Positions 20,923 through 34,114 of a stretch of 64,000 nt of DNA are shown piece by piece. This DNA is from Ampelocalamus luodianensis. Taxonomy: Eukaryota > Streptophyta > Magnoliopsida > Poales > Poaceae. The stretch spans positions 2,676,001 to 2,740,000 of the forward strand of contig CM070639.1 in NCBI GenBank assembly GCA_036346255.1, given 5' to 3'. The stretch's first letter is position 1. Every line of letters starts with the position of its first letter. A model generated the notes under the pieces. That model was not told where the DNA came from. It made no database searches and saw nothing but the letters and a program-made list of their open reading frames with translations. Position numbers and translations under genes: made by a program.

Positions 20923-21771
20923 ATGCAATACATGCTGCCTCTCCTAAACATGCAGGCTCCACAGAATAGTAAGCAGCAGCAGCAGAAGCTGATCACCAAG
21001 GTGTCCATCTCCATCCTGGTGATGTCGCTGCCTGTGCTCTACGTCTCCTTCCTCCACATCCCTCCTGCTACGCTCTTCAGGGACACCACCTTCTGGTTCC
21101 TCATGTCCAACTCCATCATCATCGTCATCGCCGCCGACTCCGGCATGCTCTTCTTCGGCTCCTCCTCCTCCTCCGCGGCTGCCTACGACGACCGCCCCTT
21201 CGTCGTCTATGGCGAGCCCGCGGTGGTCAAGAACAGCCATGCGTCAATGGTTGTCTCCGACGACGAGCTGCTGCCTGTGGTCATCAAGAACCAAGCGTTG
21301 GTTGTGAGGGACCATGGAGATGTGGTGGTCACCAAGAACAGCCATTCATTGGTTGTGAAAGGCGAAGAAGATGATGTTAAGCCGGAGAGTGGAGAGACGA
21401 TGATGATTAGCTCGTCCTCTGCTTCCGCCGCCGCCGGCGAGGCCGTGGCCATCAAGAACGTCGACGGCGCAACGGTACAAGCGAGTCGCCCAAGGCTGAC
21501 GGCGAGCAAGAGCCTCGTGGAGGAGGAGAGGGCAAGGAGGCGGAGGAGCAGGTCGCATTCACACGCGCTCCTGGCCGTACCCGTGGTGGACAAGAGCGTG
21601 GTCGTCAGGGAGGAGAAGCTCCGGCGGACGGCGACGGAGGGGCGGCCGCGGCCGGCGGACGAGAGCGAGTACGAGAGGCTGTCCGACGAGGAGCTCAACC
21701 GGAGGGTGGAGGAGTTCATCACGAGGTTCAACCGGGAGATCAGGCTGCAGGTGGAGAAGGAACAAGCTTGA
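20923..21771 (+). CDS. DUF4408/DUF761 (cotton-fibre-type) protein
   Basis: An intact single-exon gene encoding 282 residues. The N-terminal DUF4408 region (about 22-75) has two hydrophobic segments around SISILVMSLPVLYVSFLHIPP and FWFLMSNSIIIVIAADSG, which suggests membrane association. The C-terminus (about 255-278) is a DUF761 motif, LSDEELNRRVEEFITRFNR, as in plant cotton-fibre-expressed proteins of unknown biochemical role. The middle is low complexity and contains imperfect repeats of the pattern VVxKNxxxLVV at about residues 100-145, plus a basic stretch (EERARRRRSRSHSH). A DUF4408-linker-DUF761 layout is the usual one for this plant family. A polyadenylation-like AATAAAG lies near 22030. 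No frameshift or stop interrupts it. The exact function is unknown. Confidence 0.9.
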   Translation: MQYMLPLLNMQAPQNSKQQQQKLITKVSISILVMSLPVLYVSFLHIPPATLFRDTTFWFLMSNSIIIVIAADSGMLFFGSSSSSAAAYDDRPFVVYGEPAVVKNSHASMVVSDDELLPVVIKNQALVVRDHGDVVVTKNSHSLVVKGEEDDVKPESGETMMISSSSASAAAGEAVAIKNVDGATVQASRPRLTASKSLVEEERARRRRSRSHSHALLAVPVVDKSVVVREEKLRRTATEGRPRPADESEYERLSDEELNRRVEEFITRFNREIRLQVEKEQA

Positions 21772-22044
21772 TCAACGCATGCACGCATACATGAGGCGTT
21801 TGCCTCTAGCTTCTTCTGCAGCAAGTGATCATGTACAAATTAATCAAGTTTAAGCTTCTTGTCAAATCATGTATCCATGTAGATGTGGTTGTTAGTGTCT
21901 TCTGGTGCAGAAGAGTGAGGTGAGAGGAACATCACATCAAGGCTTTAGATTTGTACATCAAAATGAAGATGGTCTCTCCAAGAGGTTGTAGTACTGATGA
22001 GGCTTGGATTTTGAATGCATGCATGGGAATAATAAAGAGAGGCA

Positions 22045-23572
22045 GATGGAGAGCAAGAGAGATGGATTAATATGTTCTGCCTTGTTTTTATAAGCTTTCT
22101 ACATATCTAGATACTACCAGTACAAGTGTCCTCTTTGTGTACTTCCTGAGCCAAGATCTTGTCCTGCAGAATGATCAGAAGTGGGCCCACCTCAAGAAGA
22201 AAAAAACTATATATCCACCCAAAAAATTGCCATGCCAAGTTAAACATGCTGAAAAGAAAATTTCAAGTTAGTTAATTTTTTTTTTTTTGAAATTGTTAAC
22301 TTTTCAATCGGGTAGATATCAAAATTTGTGGTTTACTCTTTAAAAACCATCATCTTGACAGAAAATGAGACATGTAACCTCTCGCATAACAACAAGCAAC
22401 TAGTTGAACAATTTATAATAGTCACTTACACTTGGTTTCCTGGAGTGAAATATAAAAGCACAAAATGAAGATGTCCTGTATCTGGGAGGTTGATCTTCTT
22501 TGGCAATTACTAACTGAAGATGACCGCTCGGTTGGCATCAAAATAGTACAGGTAATAATGTATTTGTGACCACGACAAGATCCTGTCATCGTGATCTACA
22601 CAAGTACGGAAATTTTTAATGGCTCCTGATGAGAATCTAAATCTCTTAATTTGTAGCATCCATTGATTATTAATCTGACTAGACATGAGGATCCAGATGC
22701 AGGGGAGGGGCAGGCTGCACAAAATTTTCTTAGGAAACAGTAACACAGCCTTGTCTGTAATAGTTGCCTGCCTAATAGTAATAGTAACTCATAAGTAGGG
22801 TAAGTTTACACACCAACCTCAGTCTCTGACAGTGGGACCAGTTTGCATGTGGCACTGTGAACAATAGTTGGTTGATGGGGATCAGGCTGCTAGATATTTG
22901 TTGGGAAGAGCAGGGTTTATTTAATCTGTTCACTGTTTATTTGTGCAAGTAGTTTTTTTTTTTTTTTTGGTTTTGCGTTTCAATTAAGCATAAGTTTTTT
23001 TTTCAAGTTTAAAATATGAAATATTCGATTTAGAAATATAATGAAAAGCCAACATAAAGCCATTTTTTTCCCGAACAAAAAATAAACAGAGCAAATCAGT
23101 CCAATCACATACTACTTACCTCTAGTAGCTAGCTGGCTTACATCAAAGTTATTTAACCTCTATTTTATCATTTGTTAGCTTATGATTGATCGCTAGAAAG
23201 TCATAGTACTTATCCCAACATCCATGATCACCCAACCGTAATAAACTAGATGAGAAGCACTGACATACTACTTACTCTTAGCTCTCATGTTACGTATATA
23301 TTCGTGTGACATGAAGCTTAATAAAACTATTTATGCAGCATGCATGATTTGAACTAAGTCAGCATTAATTCTCTAATTGAATTGACTCAAATAATGCACC
23401 GCATTTTTTTTCATTACAAGGTAGATGCACTCATACACCACCATGCACACACACAAATACACGGATGCACCCCTTTGCAGTTTGCACATGCCTAGAATTA
23501 CGGAGGTGAAGGATAAATAGATTATAAATTCGAGTTGGAAATGTGTGGCACAAGGTGTGCCAAATTGGATTT
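22045..23572. other. Spacer, no gene seen
   Basis: AT-rich intergenic DNA with poly(T) runs near 22277 and 22952. Short frames at 23373-23741 (minus) are Leu/Phe/Lys-rich readings of AT-rich DNA and carry no domain. Confidence 0.4.
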
Positions 23573-26052
23573 TGTAATATCCCAAAAATTTTATTTTTTT
23601 GAAAAGATATAATAAAAACAAATGAAAAAATAATTTTGAGCATATTCTATGTAGGAAACTATTGATGCATGATTTTTGAACCAGCAACTTGAAAGATTTT
23701 TTAAGAAAATCACAGTGCAGATAAAATCTTGAAAATTTCACAAGAGAAAATTTACAATATTAGAAGCCCCCACAAAAATTTTCATAACTTTCAAGGTCTG
23801 TTTGGTAGGTTCGAAAATTCTGCAAAGAACACAAACAGTTTTGGAAATTCAAAAATAGTTTCGAATTCCTGCTCGCCCTTTTGGGTCGAATCCAAGTCAG
23901 CCCAAAATCCGCTCGCCAGCTCCAACCCGTGCTCGCCAGCGCACCCACGCGCCCTCGCCAGCTCTGCCCACTCACCCGCTGTTTTCCCTCGTCGCCCACC
24001 ATTTTCACACCTCACCTACCTCCATCACCTCCACCTGGCTTCGCCCATGCTGCCTACCTCTTAATAGAGCTCAACCCCTCGCCCTAGCGGAGACACCGAA
24101 ACAGGCCCGCGAGATTCTCGCCACGTCCGCATTTTCTCGCCACTATTCTCACGCTCTACTCACTCGTACTTAAGCCTCCGACCACGTCACAGAGTCCCTA
24201 GCTCATCATTCTCGTCTCCCACCAAGAACCAGAGCTTCTCGCTCCTTGGTTCGTAGGGAACGAGAACGTCGTTCTCGACGCCAGTGAGCAAGCCTCGAAA
24301 CGCCATTAGCTCTAGTGAGCTTCCTTGCCCTCGCCACCTGCATCATAGTGCGCCCCTTACCTCACTAATGCTCTTTCTTCGCTTGATGTAGCTTCGGGAA
24401 CCCCATAGTGTGAACGCGCCATCGTCTTCTTCACCTCCGGCGCACACTCCACTACGGGCATTCGTGTTCCCGATGTTCTGGTGAGCTTGAACCTCACCTG
24501 ATCACGTCATTTCGTGTCCTATACTTCACTGACACTTCTTCCTCGGTTGATGATGATCCGCACACAAGGAATCTCCCGACTCAATCTTCTTCCTCATTTT
24601 CGGCTGCCGCAACCCTTTTTCCAGTTATCCACCACCTCAGTGAGTCTCTGGTTGATTCCTTCTATCCCCACCATCCTTTGTGTGCATGCAAGCTAATGCG
24701 CACCTCCTTGTAGCATCTCCATCACTACAGCACGCTGTCACAGAGAGCCTCCTCTGCGCCACCGCTGCTCAATGTTGCCAAGCCACTCAGGTCATTCCTC
24801 GATGCCTTCAAAGACCTTGGTGAGTTTCTAGTAGTCCCCTAGAGCTTTTGCGTGCATTAGATTAGATGATTAGCTAGTATAGCATAGGCTTTGTCATAGC
24901 CGGTCATGGCACCACGACAGGAAGCCTTGTCGCCGCCACTCCGATGATCATTGATCCCCAAGCCACTGCGTGTAGCATCGTAGTAACCTCCTAAAGCCAA
25001 TGCGAACCTTCTTTTGCCACCGATTTACCTCAATCACGAAAACCACTTTGAGCCCGAGGAGTTCCGCCGCTCATCTCCGGCGTCGCACCACCTCTGGCCA
25101 TCTCTCCGGCCTCCACCACCACCTAGTGGCATCGCCGTCGAAAGAGGAACCCATTTTCCCCTTTGCTTGAACCTCCCTGTGCCTGCCTCGCCACTGGCGA
25201 GCTCGCCATGGCGCACGGCCATGTGCACAGCTCCGTCTCTCTTCTCTCTCTCTTCCAGTGGGCTTGCGCGATTAAAATATTAATTAGCACTAAATGACTG
25301 TACTTAAACATACTAAGTCACTGACAGGTGGGACTGGCTGAAAAGTTAATCGGGAATCTAATTTTAAACGTGTTTAGTAAATGAGTCACTAACATATGGG
25401 ACCACACACTATTCTCGTTTTAAAACAGGTTTTAAAACCCGAGAGACAGACATGTGGGCCCCAACCGTCAGTTAATTAAAATTAGAAATAGGTTTAATCA
25501 TTAGTTAATAAATAATGAGTCTATGACATGTGGGTCTACCTCTGGTTTTTAAATAAAATCAATAAAACAAAAATATGAGTCACTGACAAGTATGCCACAC
25601 ATGTAAGTTAATAAAAATCAAAAAAATAAGAAAAGCCGCTTGTAGTTCAGAGAAAAATAAGTTTTCTATACTAGAAAGCGTAAACCTCAGTAGAACTCAG
25701 AGGAAAATAAGCTTTCTCTGTTGGAAAGTATAAAAATAAGAAAATACGCTTTCGACGTCAGCACTTTTCTAATTTCTGGAATTTTCAAACCAAAGCAAAT
25801 TAAAACGTTAATAACTTTTGCATACAAACTCCAAATTGAATGAATCTTTTTCTAAATTCATCTAAAATCATGCTCTACCTAAATATGCAAAAATATTTGG
25901 ATTTTATCACTGTTTAAATTATTTTTCTATATTTAATTTGATCCGACTCTTTTGATTAGATGTCGATTGTCCGAACGACTTTTACAATGATTCTCCATCC
26001 TCGTATTCAGAGCAACCAGAGCAAGGCAAGTACCTTCTTTGACCATGTTGAT
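23573..26052 (+). mobile_element. Gypsy solo LTR, left part (split by a nested element)
   Basis: Starts TGTAATATCCCAAAAATT and continues with LTR-like text typical of large grass gypsy LTRs: C-rich gene-like leader, then repeated phrases such as GAGTCACTGACA and CATGTGGG (25300-25620), then CAAGGCAAGTACCTTCTTTG just before the break. It continues at 37652 after removal of the inserted chromovirus. There is no coding region, so it is read as a solo LTR of about 4.1 kb. The target duplication of this outer LTR was not found. Confidence 0.6.
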
Positions 26053-28879
26053 TGTCGGACCCGGATTTTCTGACCCGAATCCTCTGTGAAAATACTGTGC
26101 TATTCCCTGGATCAGTAGATAGCACTCACAGATACCTTGCTGAATCATTCATACATGGCGTGAACTAAAGTATCATTATTACAATCAACGAGTGACATAG
26201 ACCACGTCGGGTCAAGTTTTACAACGGGGCGATCGGGCCAAATTGATTACAATACGTAACACACGAATACGGTGGCGGAAGCAAAGGGTAGAGCTCATCT
26301 CTTCACGAGCAAGCGATCGGGCAACTCAGGTATGATCGATATTACCCAAGGACCGGATAATATCGGTTGTACGCAAGTACCAACGAGTCAACTTAGATCG
26401 CGTCGAGGCCTAGACTACGATCCTAGACTACTCTTCATCGTTCCCTTGCCCATCAACACGGATCCTCGTAGTAAGCATAGTCTCCTCCATCGGCGTCATC
26501 CGAAGGGTTTGGGGAGAGCGAGGATGAGCACAACTCCGTGCTCGCGAGCCAATACACAATGCAATGATATACATGCAAGGCTTACAAGGATGGCTCGGTT
26601 CTTTTATTTGCGAAAGCAATACTTTCAAATATCATAAGTACAAATTCCTAGCACTTAGCATTTTTAACAAATTTCATTTTTGTTAAAGAGAGTAATTGCG
26701 CAATATTTGATATCAGCAGAGAATCCCTCCTTCGGAAACTCTACCTGATGTTTATTTTGATTGGAGCTACCTCCAATTATTAACCGCGCTGAGTCTGAAA
26801 ACTCAGGGAAAAATCCAATCTCAGGGCTAGGAGAGCCCTCCACAATTTTCATACCACCCACAAAGGAATTTTTAAATAGAACTAACTCAAGTTAAGTTCC
26901 CATGTCCGCCTTTGACCGTAGGCACGGCTGTTTAAACAGTTTATAAACTCTGCAGAGATTGTACACTTTACCCACAAGAGACAATTAACTCGTTGCCTTA
27001 CACGATTCCGTAGTCGTGTAGTCGAGAGGTTGTCACAATAACTTTTCAACTACCTCGTCCTTTCCATCATCTGACCCATATGGGGTTACGCCCATATATT
27101 CGCGAGGGATGTTGTACCGCAGCGCCTGGATGTACCGCACGACGTTGGTAACTTCACCTCGATCGGTGTCCCCGCAAAGTGGATGTACCGCAAGCTTGCG
27201 CGTGCCATTTATCCACCGGTGAGATGACTTTCGGATTCTATAAATTTACTAAGCCAAGTCGCGGTTTGTCGCAGACTTGTGGTCGTACTTGTTTTACACG
27301 GGAGGTCGTGACAAGATTAAGTCCTTAGGAGTTATCTGGGCGGTTCATTCCACATCCCATCCACAAGATGACATTCCGTGGGCTACATTAGCACCCATTG
27401 TCATACCATCCACCTCTCCATCCACCCAGATATGGTAATAGCAATTTTAGGGTTTTTGAGAAGCAAAACACAACAATTCAACCATCTCAGCCATTTACCC
27501 GTAATGACTGTCCAAATCATTTTATGTTTGAAAGGATGATGATTGGGACGGTTTAATGTCCCGGTACTTAAGCAAGGCTAGCATGTCGCTTAAGTACAAC
27601 CTATAGCTAGTATTACCATATAGTTACTAGGGTGACAATGGTTAAGGGATTCAAGTTGTCAAGGATGGCATAATAATTAATTATTCAACAAATGGGTAAT
27701 TAACTACCTTAAGCTTTAGCATACATTTGTTTAAAGAATTAAAGCATGCAATTTGCTATTTTAAAAGAATATAATTTGCATAAAATGTAGGCTCAATATG
27801 ATCAAAGTATTGACTCGCCTTGGTTGTAGGGGAGAGAGTCCGGGTAGTCTTGTCCTTGATCGACGTGGAGGTCTCCGGCGTCTCCGAAATCTACGCGGGC
27901 GAAGTACCGGCAAAATAAGCGACAAGCAACGAGAGCAATTAAATACACAAATGAACTCCAAATTGAACAAGACCTATGCCATTAGCAAGATCTTGATTTT
28001 AGAAATTTTTAGAAATTTATTTTACAATTTTTGGAGTTGAAATGAGGGAGTTATTAATTTTTGAAGTCTAACTTTTGAATTAAAATAGAAAAAGGAAAAG
28101 AAATCAAACAAATAAAAGAAAAGCGCTGGCGGCCCAAAACCATGAAAGCGGCCCGGCCCACGCCAAAACCGCATGGGGGAGGCGGGAGACGCGCCCGGCG
28201 CGGCGGCCCACTGAGTCGGCTAAAAGAGAGGAGATTGGGCGGGGCGAAGAGGGGAAGAGGAAAGGCGGCGGCGCGGGGCGGGGAGGAGGCGGCGTGGCGG
28301 CGCACCGGGAGGGAGGGAAAGGCGGCGGTGGCGGCAATGGAGGGGTCCCGAGGCTCATGGCGGCGACGCAAGGAGGGAAATAGAGGGACGACATCGTGAT
28401 GAAGACGACAACGACGACGGACGGAGGAGCGCGGCGCGCGGGAAGAGGATGGAGGTCCGAGGCGCGGCAGTAGGGCTCACCGAGCGGCGGTGCGATGGCG
28501 ATGAGGAGGAGCGGCGACCACGGCGGCGGCGAAGGTAAGGGCTTGGCTTCTTCTCCTTCTTCCTTTTTCTTGCTCTTCTTCTCTCTTCTTCTTGCTTGTG
28601 GGGATTTACTGGGAGAGGAGGAGGGGAGGAAGGGAGGCGCCGGGCTTTAAGGCCGGGAGGAGCTCGGGAGAAGGGGTCCGGGCGTGCGAAGGGCGGCGTC
28701 TGGCGCTGGGAATGATGGCGGCGGGAGGCGTGCGGGAGGTTGCGCTGGGAGCAGCGGTGGCGTGCACACGACGGCAACGCGATGCACGCGAGCGAAGGGA
28801 AGGGAGGAGGGGGTCCGGTCCGCGAGGAGAAGCGAAGGGGGTCCGGCCGGCGGGAGAAGGACGGGAAAAGGGCGCTACA
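26053..28879 (-). repeat. 3' LTR of the chromovirus
   Basis: 2827 bp, near-copy of 34839-37651. Read on the minus strand it begins TGTAGCGCCC and ends GGGTCCGACA. A purine-rich stretch (AAGTGGGTAGGATT, plus-strand 28880-28893) directly precedes it and serves as the polypurine tract. The GC-rich part at 28100-28870 opens many spurious frames on both strands. Confidence 0.92.
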
Positions 28880-28949
28880 AATCCTACCCACTTAAACGGA
28901 ATCTCGACCCGAGATTCGAGCTGCTCGAGAACGTGGACGGAAATCCGGC

Positions 28950-31900
28950 AAGTTGATCTTTCGCTCCCGGTGGCTTCTTTGGCCGAGTGATGGCTCCATG
29001 AACCTTGCAAAGGCGGATGACTTGACGTCTTGTCCGCTTCGACGACGCCGAGGATCTTGATCGGGTGCTCTGGATAAGTCAAATCTTTCTCAAGTGCGAT
29101 GGCTTCGACAGGAGTCTGCTCTTCGGGTACTCTGAGACATTTCTTTAGTTGAGAGACATGGAACACGTTGTGGACGTCTGACAAACTTTCGGTAGCTCTA
29201 GGCGATAGGCAACTTCTCCACGCTTAGCGGTGATCGAACGGGCCTATGTATCTCGGTGCGAGCTTGCCTTTAACTTTGAATCTTCGGGTTCCACGGTGGC
29301 GATACCTTGAGATACACAAGATCTCCAACTTCGAAGGTTAAGTCTCTTCGACGGTTGTCGATGATAACTCTTCTGTCTAGACCGAGCCGCTTGAAGGCGA
29401 TCTCGATTAGTCGAACTTTCTCTTGACTTGCTTGAGAGTATCCGGTCCAAAGATATATCCTTCACTGATTCGACCAATGCAGAGGAGTTCGCATTTTCTT
29501 CCATAGAGTGCTTCAAATGGGGACATTTTCAAACTTGATCGATAACTATTATTGTATGCAAACTCGGCATACGGTAGATATTTTTCGGTCTACGGTAAAC
29601 TCCAAAGCACAAGCTCAAGCATGTCTTCTAGGATTTGATTTGTTCTTTCCGTCGACCATCGGTCTGCGGATGATAAGGTCTTGAAGGTAAGGTGTGTTCC
29701 AAGGGCATCATGCAAACTAGCCTGTAAATGCGAGGTAAATTGAGAACCTCGATCGGAGACTATTCTCTTGGGTACTCCATGTAAACACACGATCACGGGC
29801 CATGTATAACTCGCTAACTTGTCTCCCTTGTAAGTTGTCTTCACAGGATGAAGTGGCGACTTTAGTCAATCTGTCAATTATAACCCATCTTGAGTCACAT
29901 CCGGACTTAGTTCGAGGTAGACCGTAATGAAATCCATTCCGATTTCTTCCCATTTCCACCGAGGATCTGTAAGGGTTGTAGCAATCCGGTGGTCTTTGAT
30001 GTTCACCTTGATTGACCGACATACATCACAACAAGCTACATACTGGTGATATCTCTTTTCATTCGTGGCCACCAATACAAAATCTTCATGTCTTGATACA
30101 TCTTGGTGCTGCTGGAGTGTGTAAGCGTAATCGTGAGCTTCCTTTAGAATCGATCTTTGAGTTCCTTCGGTGGGGAACAAAGAGACGTTTCCCATACCAT
30201 AGGACTCCTTGCCGATCTTCGATCATTTTAGGGCTTTTCCTTTATCATGAGGTGCTTGAATCTCGGACTCCGGGATGTCCTTCTTGAGCGGCCTTGATCC
30301 GCTCTTCTAGAGTTGGATGGGCTTCACAATGGCTAGGTGCCTTGCTTTATTAAACAAAGGTTGAGTGCCTCAAATTCCTTGTAGAGTTCAAAGTTGATGC
30401 TCTTGCATCATGATATTATCTGAAGAGGATTTACGCTTAATGCATCAAAGAACTACATTAGCCTTTCCAGGATGATAATGGACATCCAAGTTGTAATCCT
30501 TTATTAATTCTAACCATCTTCTTTGTCGAAGGTTGAGGTCTGATTGGGTGAAAATGTACTTGAGACTCTTGTGGTCTGTGTAGATATTACAATGATTTCC
30601 AATCAAATAATGTCGCCAAATTTTTAAGGCATGCACTACTGCTGCTAACTCCAAATCATGGGTTGGATAGTTATCTTCGTGAGGACGGAGTTGTCTGGAT
30701 GCATAAGCTACAACTTTTCCTCCTTGCATGAGTACGCAACCAAGACCTTCGCGCGATGCATCACAGTAGACTTCGAAGTCTTGATGTATGTCTGGCAGGA
30801 TCAATACTGGTGCAGAAGTTAACTTCTTCTTCAATTCTTGGAAACTCTTTTCACAAGCTTCTGTCCAATCATACTTCTTTTCCTTTTTAAGCAGATGGGT
30901 CATCGGTTTGGAAAGCTTAGAGAATCCTTCAATGAAGCGTCAGAGTATCCGCCAAGCCGAAAACTACGCACTCGCTATCGATGTGGGTTGTTTCCATTCC
31001 ATTACAATTGCTACTTTGGATGGATCAATCGCAATTCCTCCAATGGATACAATGTGTCCGAGAAACCGATTTCATGAAGCCAAAATTCACATTTCATGTA
31101 CTTGGCATAAAGATGATTCTCTTTAAGCTTTTCTAAGACCAATTGCAAGTGTTCATAATGTTCTTCATCGTCTTTGAATAGATCAAGATGTCGTCTATGA
31201 ACACGACAACAAACTTGTCTAAGTATTCCATGAATACTTTGTTCATGAGGTTCATGAAGTAGGTGGCGCGTTGGCCAAGCCAAACGGCATGACAAATGAC
31301 CTCATACGAGCCATACCGGTGGTAAAGCCGTCTTAGGAATATCCTCATTCACGATCTTAAGTCGATGGTATCGACCTCAGTCTATCTTGGAGAAAAGCGA
31401 TGCTCTGTCAACCGATCGAACAGTCATCAATGCGAGGTAAGGGATACTTGTTCTTGATGGTCACATCATTGAGTGCTCAGTAGTCCACGCACAATCTGGC
31501 GGTGCCATCTTTCTTCTTCACAAAGAGAATCGCGAACCCTGGGGAGAAGAACTAGGTCTAATGAAACCTTTGTCTTGCAAGTCTTCAATTTGTGTCTTAA
31601 GTTCTTCAAGTTCGCCGCCATTCGTATGGTCTCTTAGCAATTGGGGCTGTCCTCGGCTTCAAGTTAATGACAAACTCAACATCTCATGCGGTGGCATGCC
31701 GGTAATTCTTCCGGGAAGACTTGGGGTAAGCTTGAACTACGTGCGTTGTCTCTAGGGACAACTCTTTAAGGTGGATTGCTCGATCCAAGGGAGAGGAACG
31801 ATCCACACCGACCTTGATTGTGATCTCTGGATTCTTAGTGAGCACCACTCTTCTGTTGGCACAGTCTATTAATCCTTGATATTTGGCCAACCAATCCATC

Positions 31901-33379
31901 CCTAGGATGATATCGAGTTTGGGATTCTAGCACCGTAAGGTTTGCTAGGAATCGGAACTTTCCAAAGTAATCTCTACTTTGGGACTTCATCGAGTTAGCA
32001 TAAAGGGTCCCCGGTGAACTAAGTACCACGGGTTTCTTTAACTTATAAGTAGGCAACTTAAGCCTTTCAACAAACTTTCTTGAAACAAAAGAGTGCTAAG
32101 CTCGAATCAAACAAAACTTGTGCGTGCATCGAATTAACAGAGAACATACCCATTAGCACTCCTCGAGGCATCTTGAGCTTCCTCGGTGTGGCGTGGTTCA
32201 CACTGGCCGTGGCTTTGTGTTGGTGTAGACCTTGATGCTTGCATAAGTCCGTGACTCTTACTTGGGCGAGGTTCGTCCTGAACTGGAGCGGCCTTGGCGA
32301 TGTGGCTATGGCGTCGAGGGCACCGGTTAGCAGTGACCTTTTTCTCCACAGCGGCGCAATGGAGGTTTCTTCTTTGCTGGTTGATCTTTGGTTGCCCAGG
32401 CCGCGGATAGTACGAAAACCACTTCCTTGGGGACGCGGGTGGAAACTTGAGTTTTCGAGAGGAAGCTGCGGACGACTGAAAGATGAACCGCCTCGAATGT
32501 TGACTGGGAAAGCTACCTTGTGGCCTCAAATGCCATCTTCCTTTTGCGGCTATTCTGCGGTCTTCTTCTCATTTTCACAGATGAGAGCTTTGTTGACTAA
32601 TTGTCGGAAGTCGGAGTAATCGTGGAGGATAAGCGCCTCTCATATCTTCGCGCATTCCTTCCACGGCGATCAATCTTTTCCTCTTCATCGGCTACATCAT
32701 TAGGAGCGTAGCGGGCAAGTTGGTTGAACTTAGTCAGGTATTCATTAACTGACATATGGCCTTGCTTTAAAGCTCTAAACTCGTTCTTTTCATCCTCATG
32801 GTACCAGTGGTACAAAGTTGGCTCAAAGCGGCTTTGAATTCCTCCCGAGAATCTACGCCATGCGGTTCGGTTCGCTTGTTGTACTTCCGCAACTTCTTCT
32901 ATTGCGCGCAGAGGCGGGATCTTGTGGGGCTCCAATCGTAGATGCTACGACTCGCTATTCCCGCTTCTTCTTCCTCTATACTTTCACCACCTCTGGCGTG
33001 AGGTAATTTTCCACTGGCGGCGCTTTTCACCGGTGATGGGTGGCGAAATCCACCTTGTCCTCATTTGAGCAATGGCAAGACGAAGTTTCTTCTCGGTGTC
33101 CCCGAGCCAATCTTCACTTCTAGAGGTTCATTGGCTGCAGCAAAGGTGAGAGGTCTTGTCTGAGAAAGTGCGCTAGCTTGGAGTTGCATGGTCGGTCCAT
33201 CACGATTGCTTAGTAACGCTCAAGAATCTGAGTCTGTGAAACATGACTTGAGTCATTGTTGGGTTGGTGGTGGCGGAGGAGGTAGCTCTTGTCCACGGCC
33301 ATGGCCACGACCACGACCTCGGCCTCTTCTTGCGGCGAAGGCGCCACGGATCTGAGGCAATGGCTCTTCTTGGCGGCAT
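28950..33379 (-). pseudogene. Chromovirus gag-pol, frameshifted
   Basis: Read from high to low coordinates. Gag begins at ATG 33379 (MPPRRA) and includes a retrotransposon gag block at 32935-32600 (TLYHWYHEDEKNEFRALKQG). A degenerate Cys-rich knuckle region and protease with the MDWL motif follow near 32056-31684. Reverse transcriptase carries FIDDILIYSK near 31180. RNase H is clean at 30903-30445 (FEVYCDASREGLGCVLM; YTDHKSLKYIF). The integrase zinc-binding region and core lie at about 30195-29590 (DFIT; SDRGSQFTS). A chromodomain-like tail lies at 29184-28930 (FHVSQLKK; WVGF end). The order PR-RT-RH-INT-CHR is that of chromoviruses. Many one- to three-base indels shift the frame, so no full polyprotein is encoded as written. 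The product would drive copying and integration of the element. Confidence 0.88.
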
Positions 33380-34114
33380 CCTGAAGAAACTCTGAAGCTT
33401 AGAACTAGAGGGAGGGTTAAATGAGGGTTCACTAGCCCCCCTAGAGCACACACAGAAAGAACAAAACCAGCAAAGAGAACAAAACAATTACACTACAAAG
33501 CCTAGAGCGGCTGCAATATAATAAAGGGGTTAAGTGTTACATGACTCTCGAACAAAGCTTATAGGCTAAGCTAAGTCATGACACATAATACACCACAACG
33601 TCTACAAAAGAGGAAAACAAAAGTGCTTGCAACCCAAAAGACTGCCTAGCAAGCACTACTAGCTAGCTTAGTCTAATCTAACAACTACTCCACCGGGGAC
33701 GGACCACAAAGCGATACTGATTGCCGGGAGCGGAACAAGAACGAACGGCTCGGCCCGAAACTCGGCGGCGCGGAGCGGAGCAATCGCTACCGAGGTCGGG
33801 CGAGCCGAGCGGAGCGGTTGGGGTGGCGCCACGGCCGACTCGTCGAATCCGGCGGCGGACTAGGGCTGCGTCCACGGTGGACTCTCCCAGCGGCGGCCGG
33901 ACGGCGGCGCGCACCTTCTTGCGTCTTTGTGAGACGAGACGGGTCCTCGGGTGGGAACGTCGGCCGCACCCGGCGGACGGGGCGGCGGCGGCGCGGCAAC
34001 AGAGGGGAGGGGTCGCAGCAGCTGCTCGGAGCGTGCCAACTCGCGACAGCAAAGATCCCTCTGCATCGCAAAGATCCTCTCCCGACCGCAGCGGAGTGAG
34101 CCGTCACTCGGATC

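Noticed and set aside
28104..28990. Several long frames in the GC-rich end of the chromovirus LTR
   Set aside because: The same region is duplicated at 36.8-37.7 kb with indels that break the frames, so they are not conserved coding sequence.
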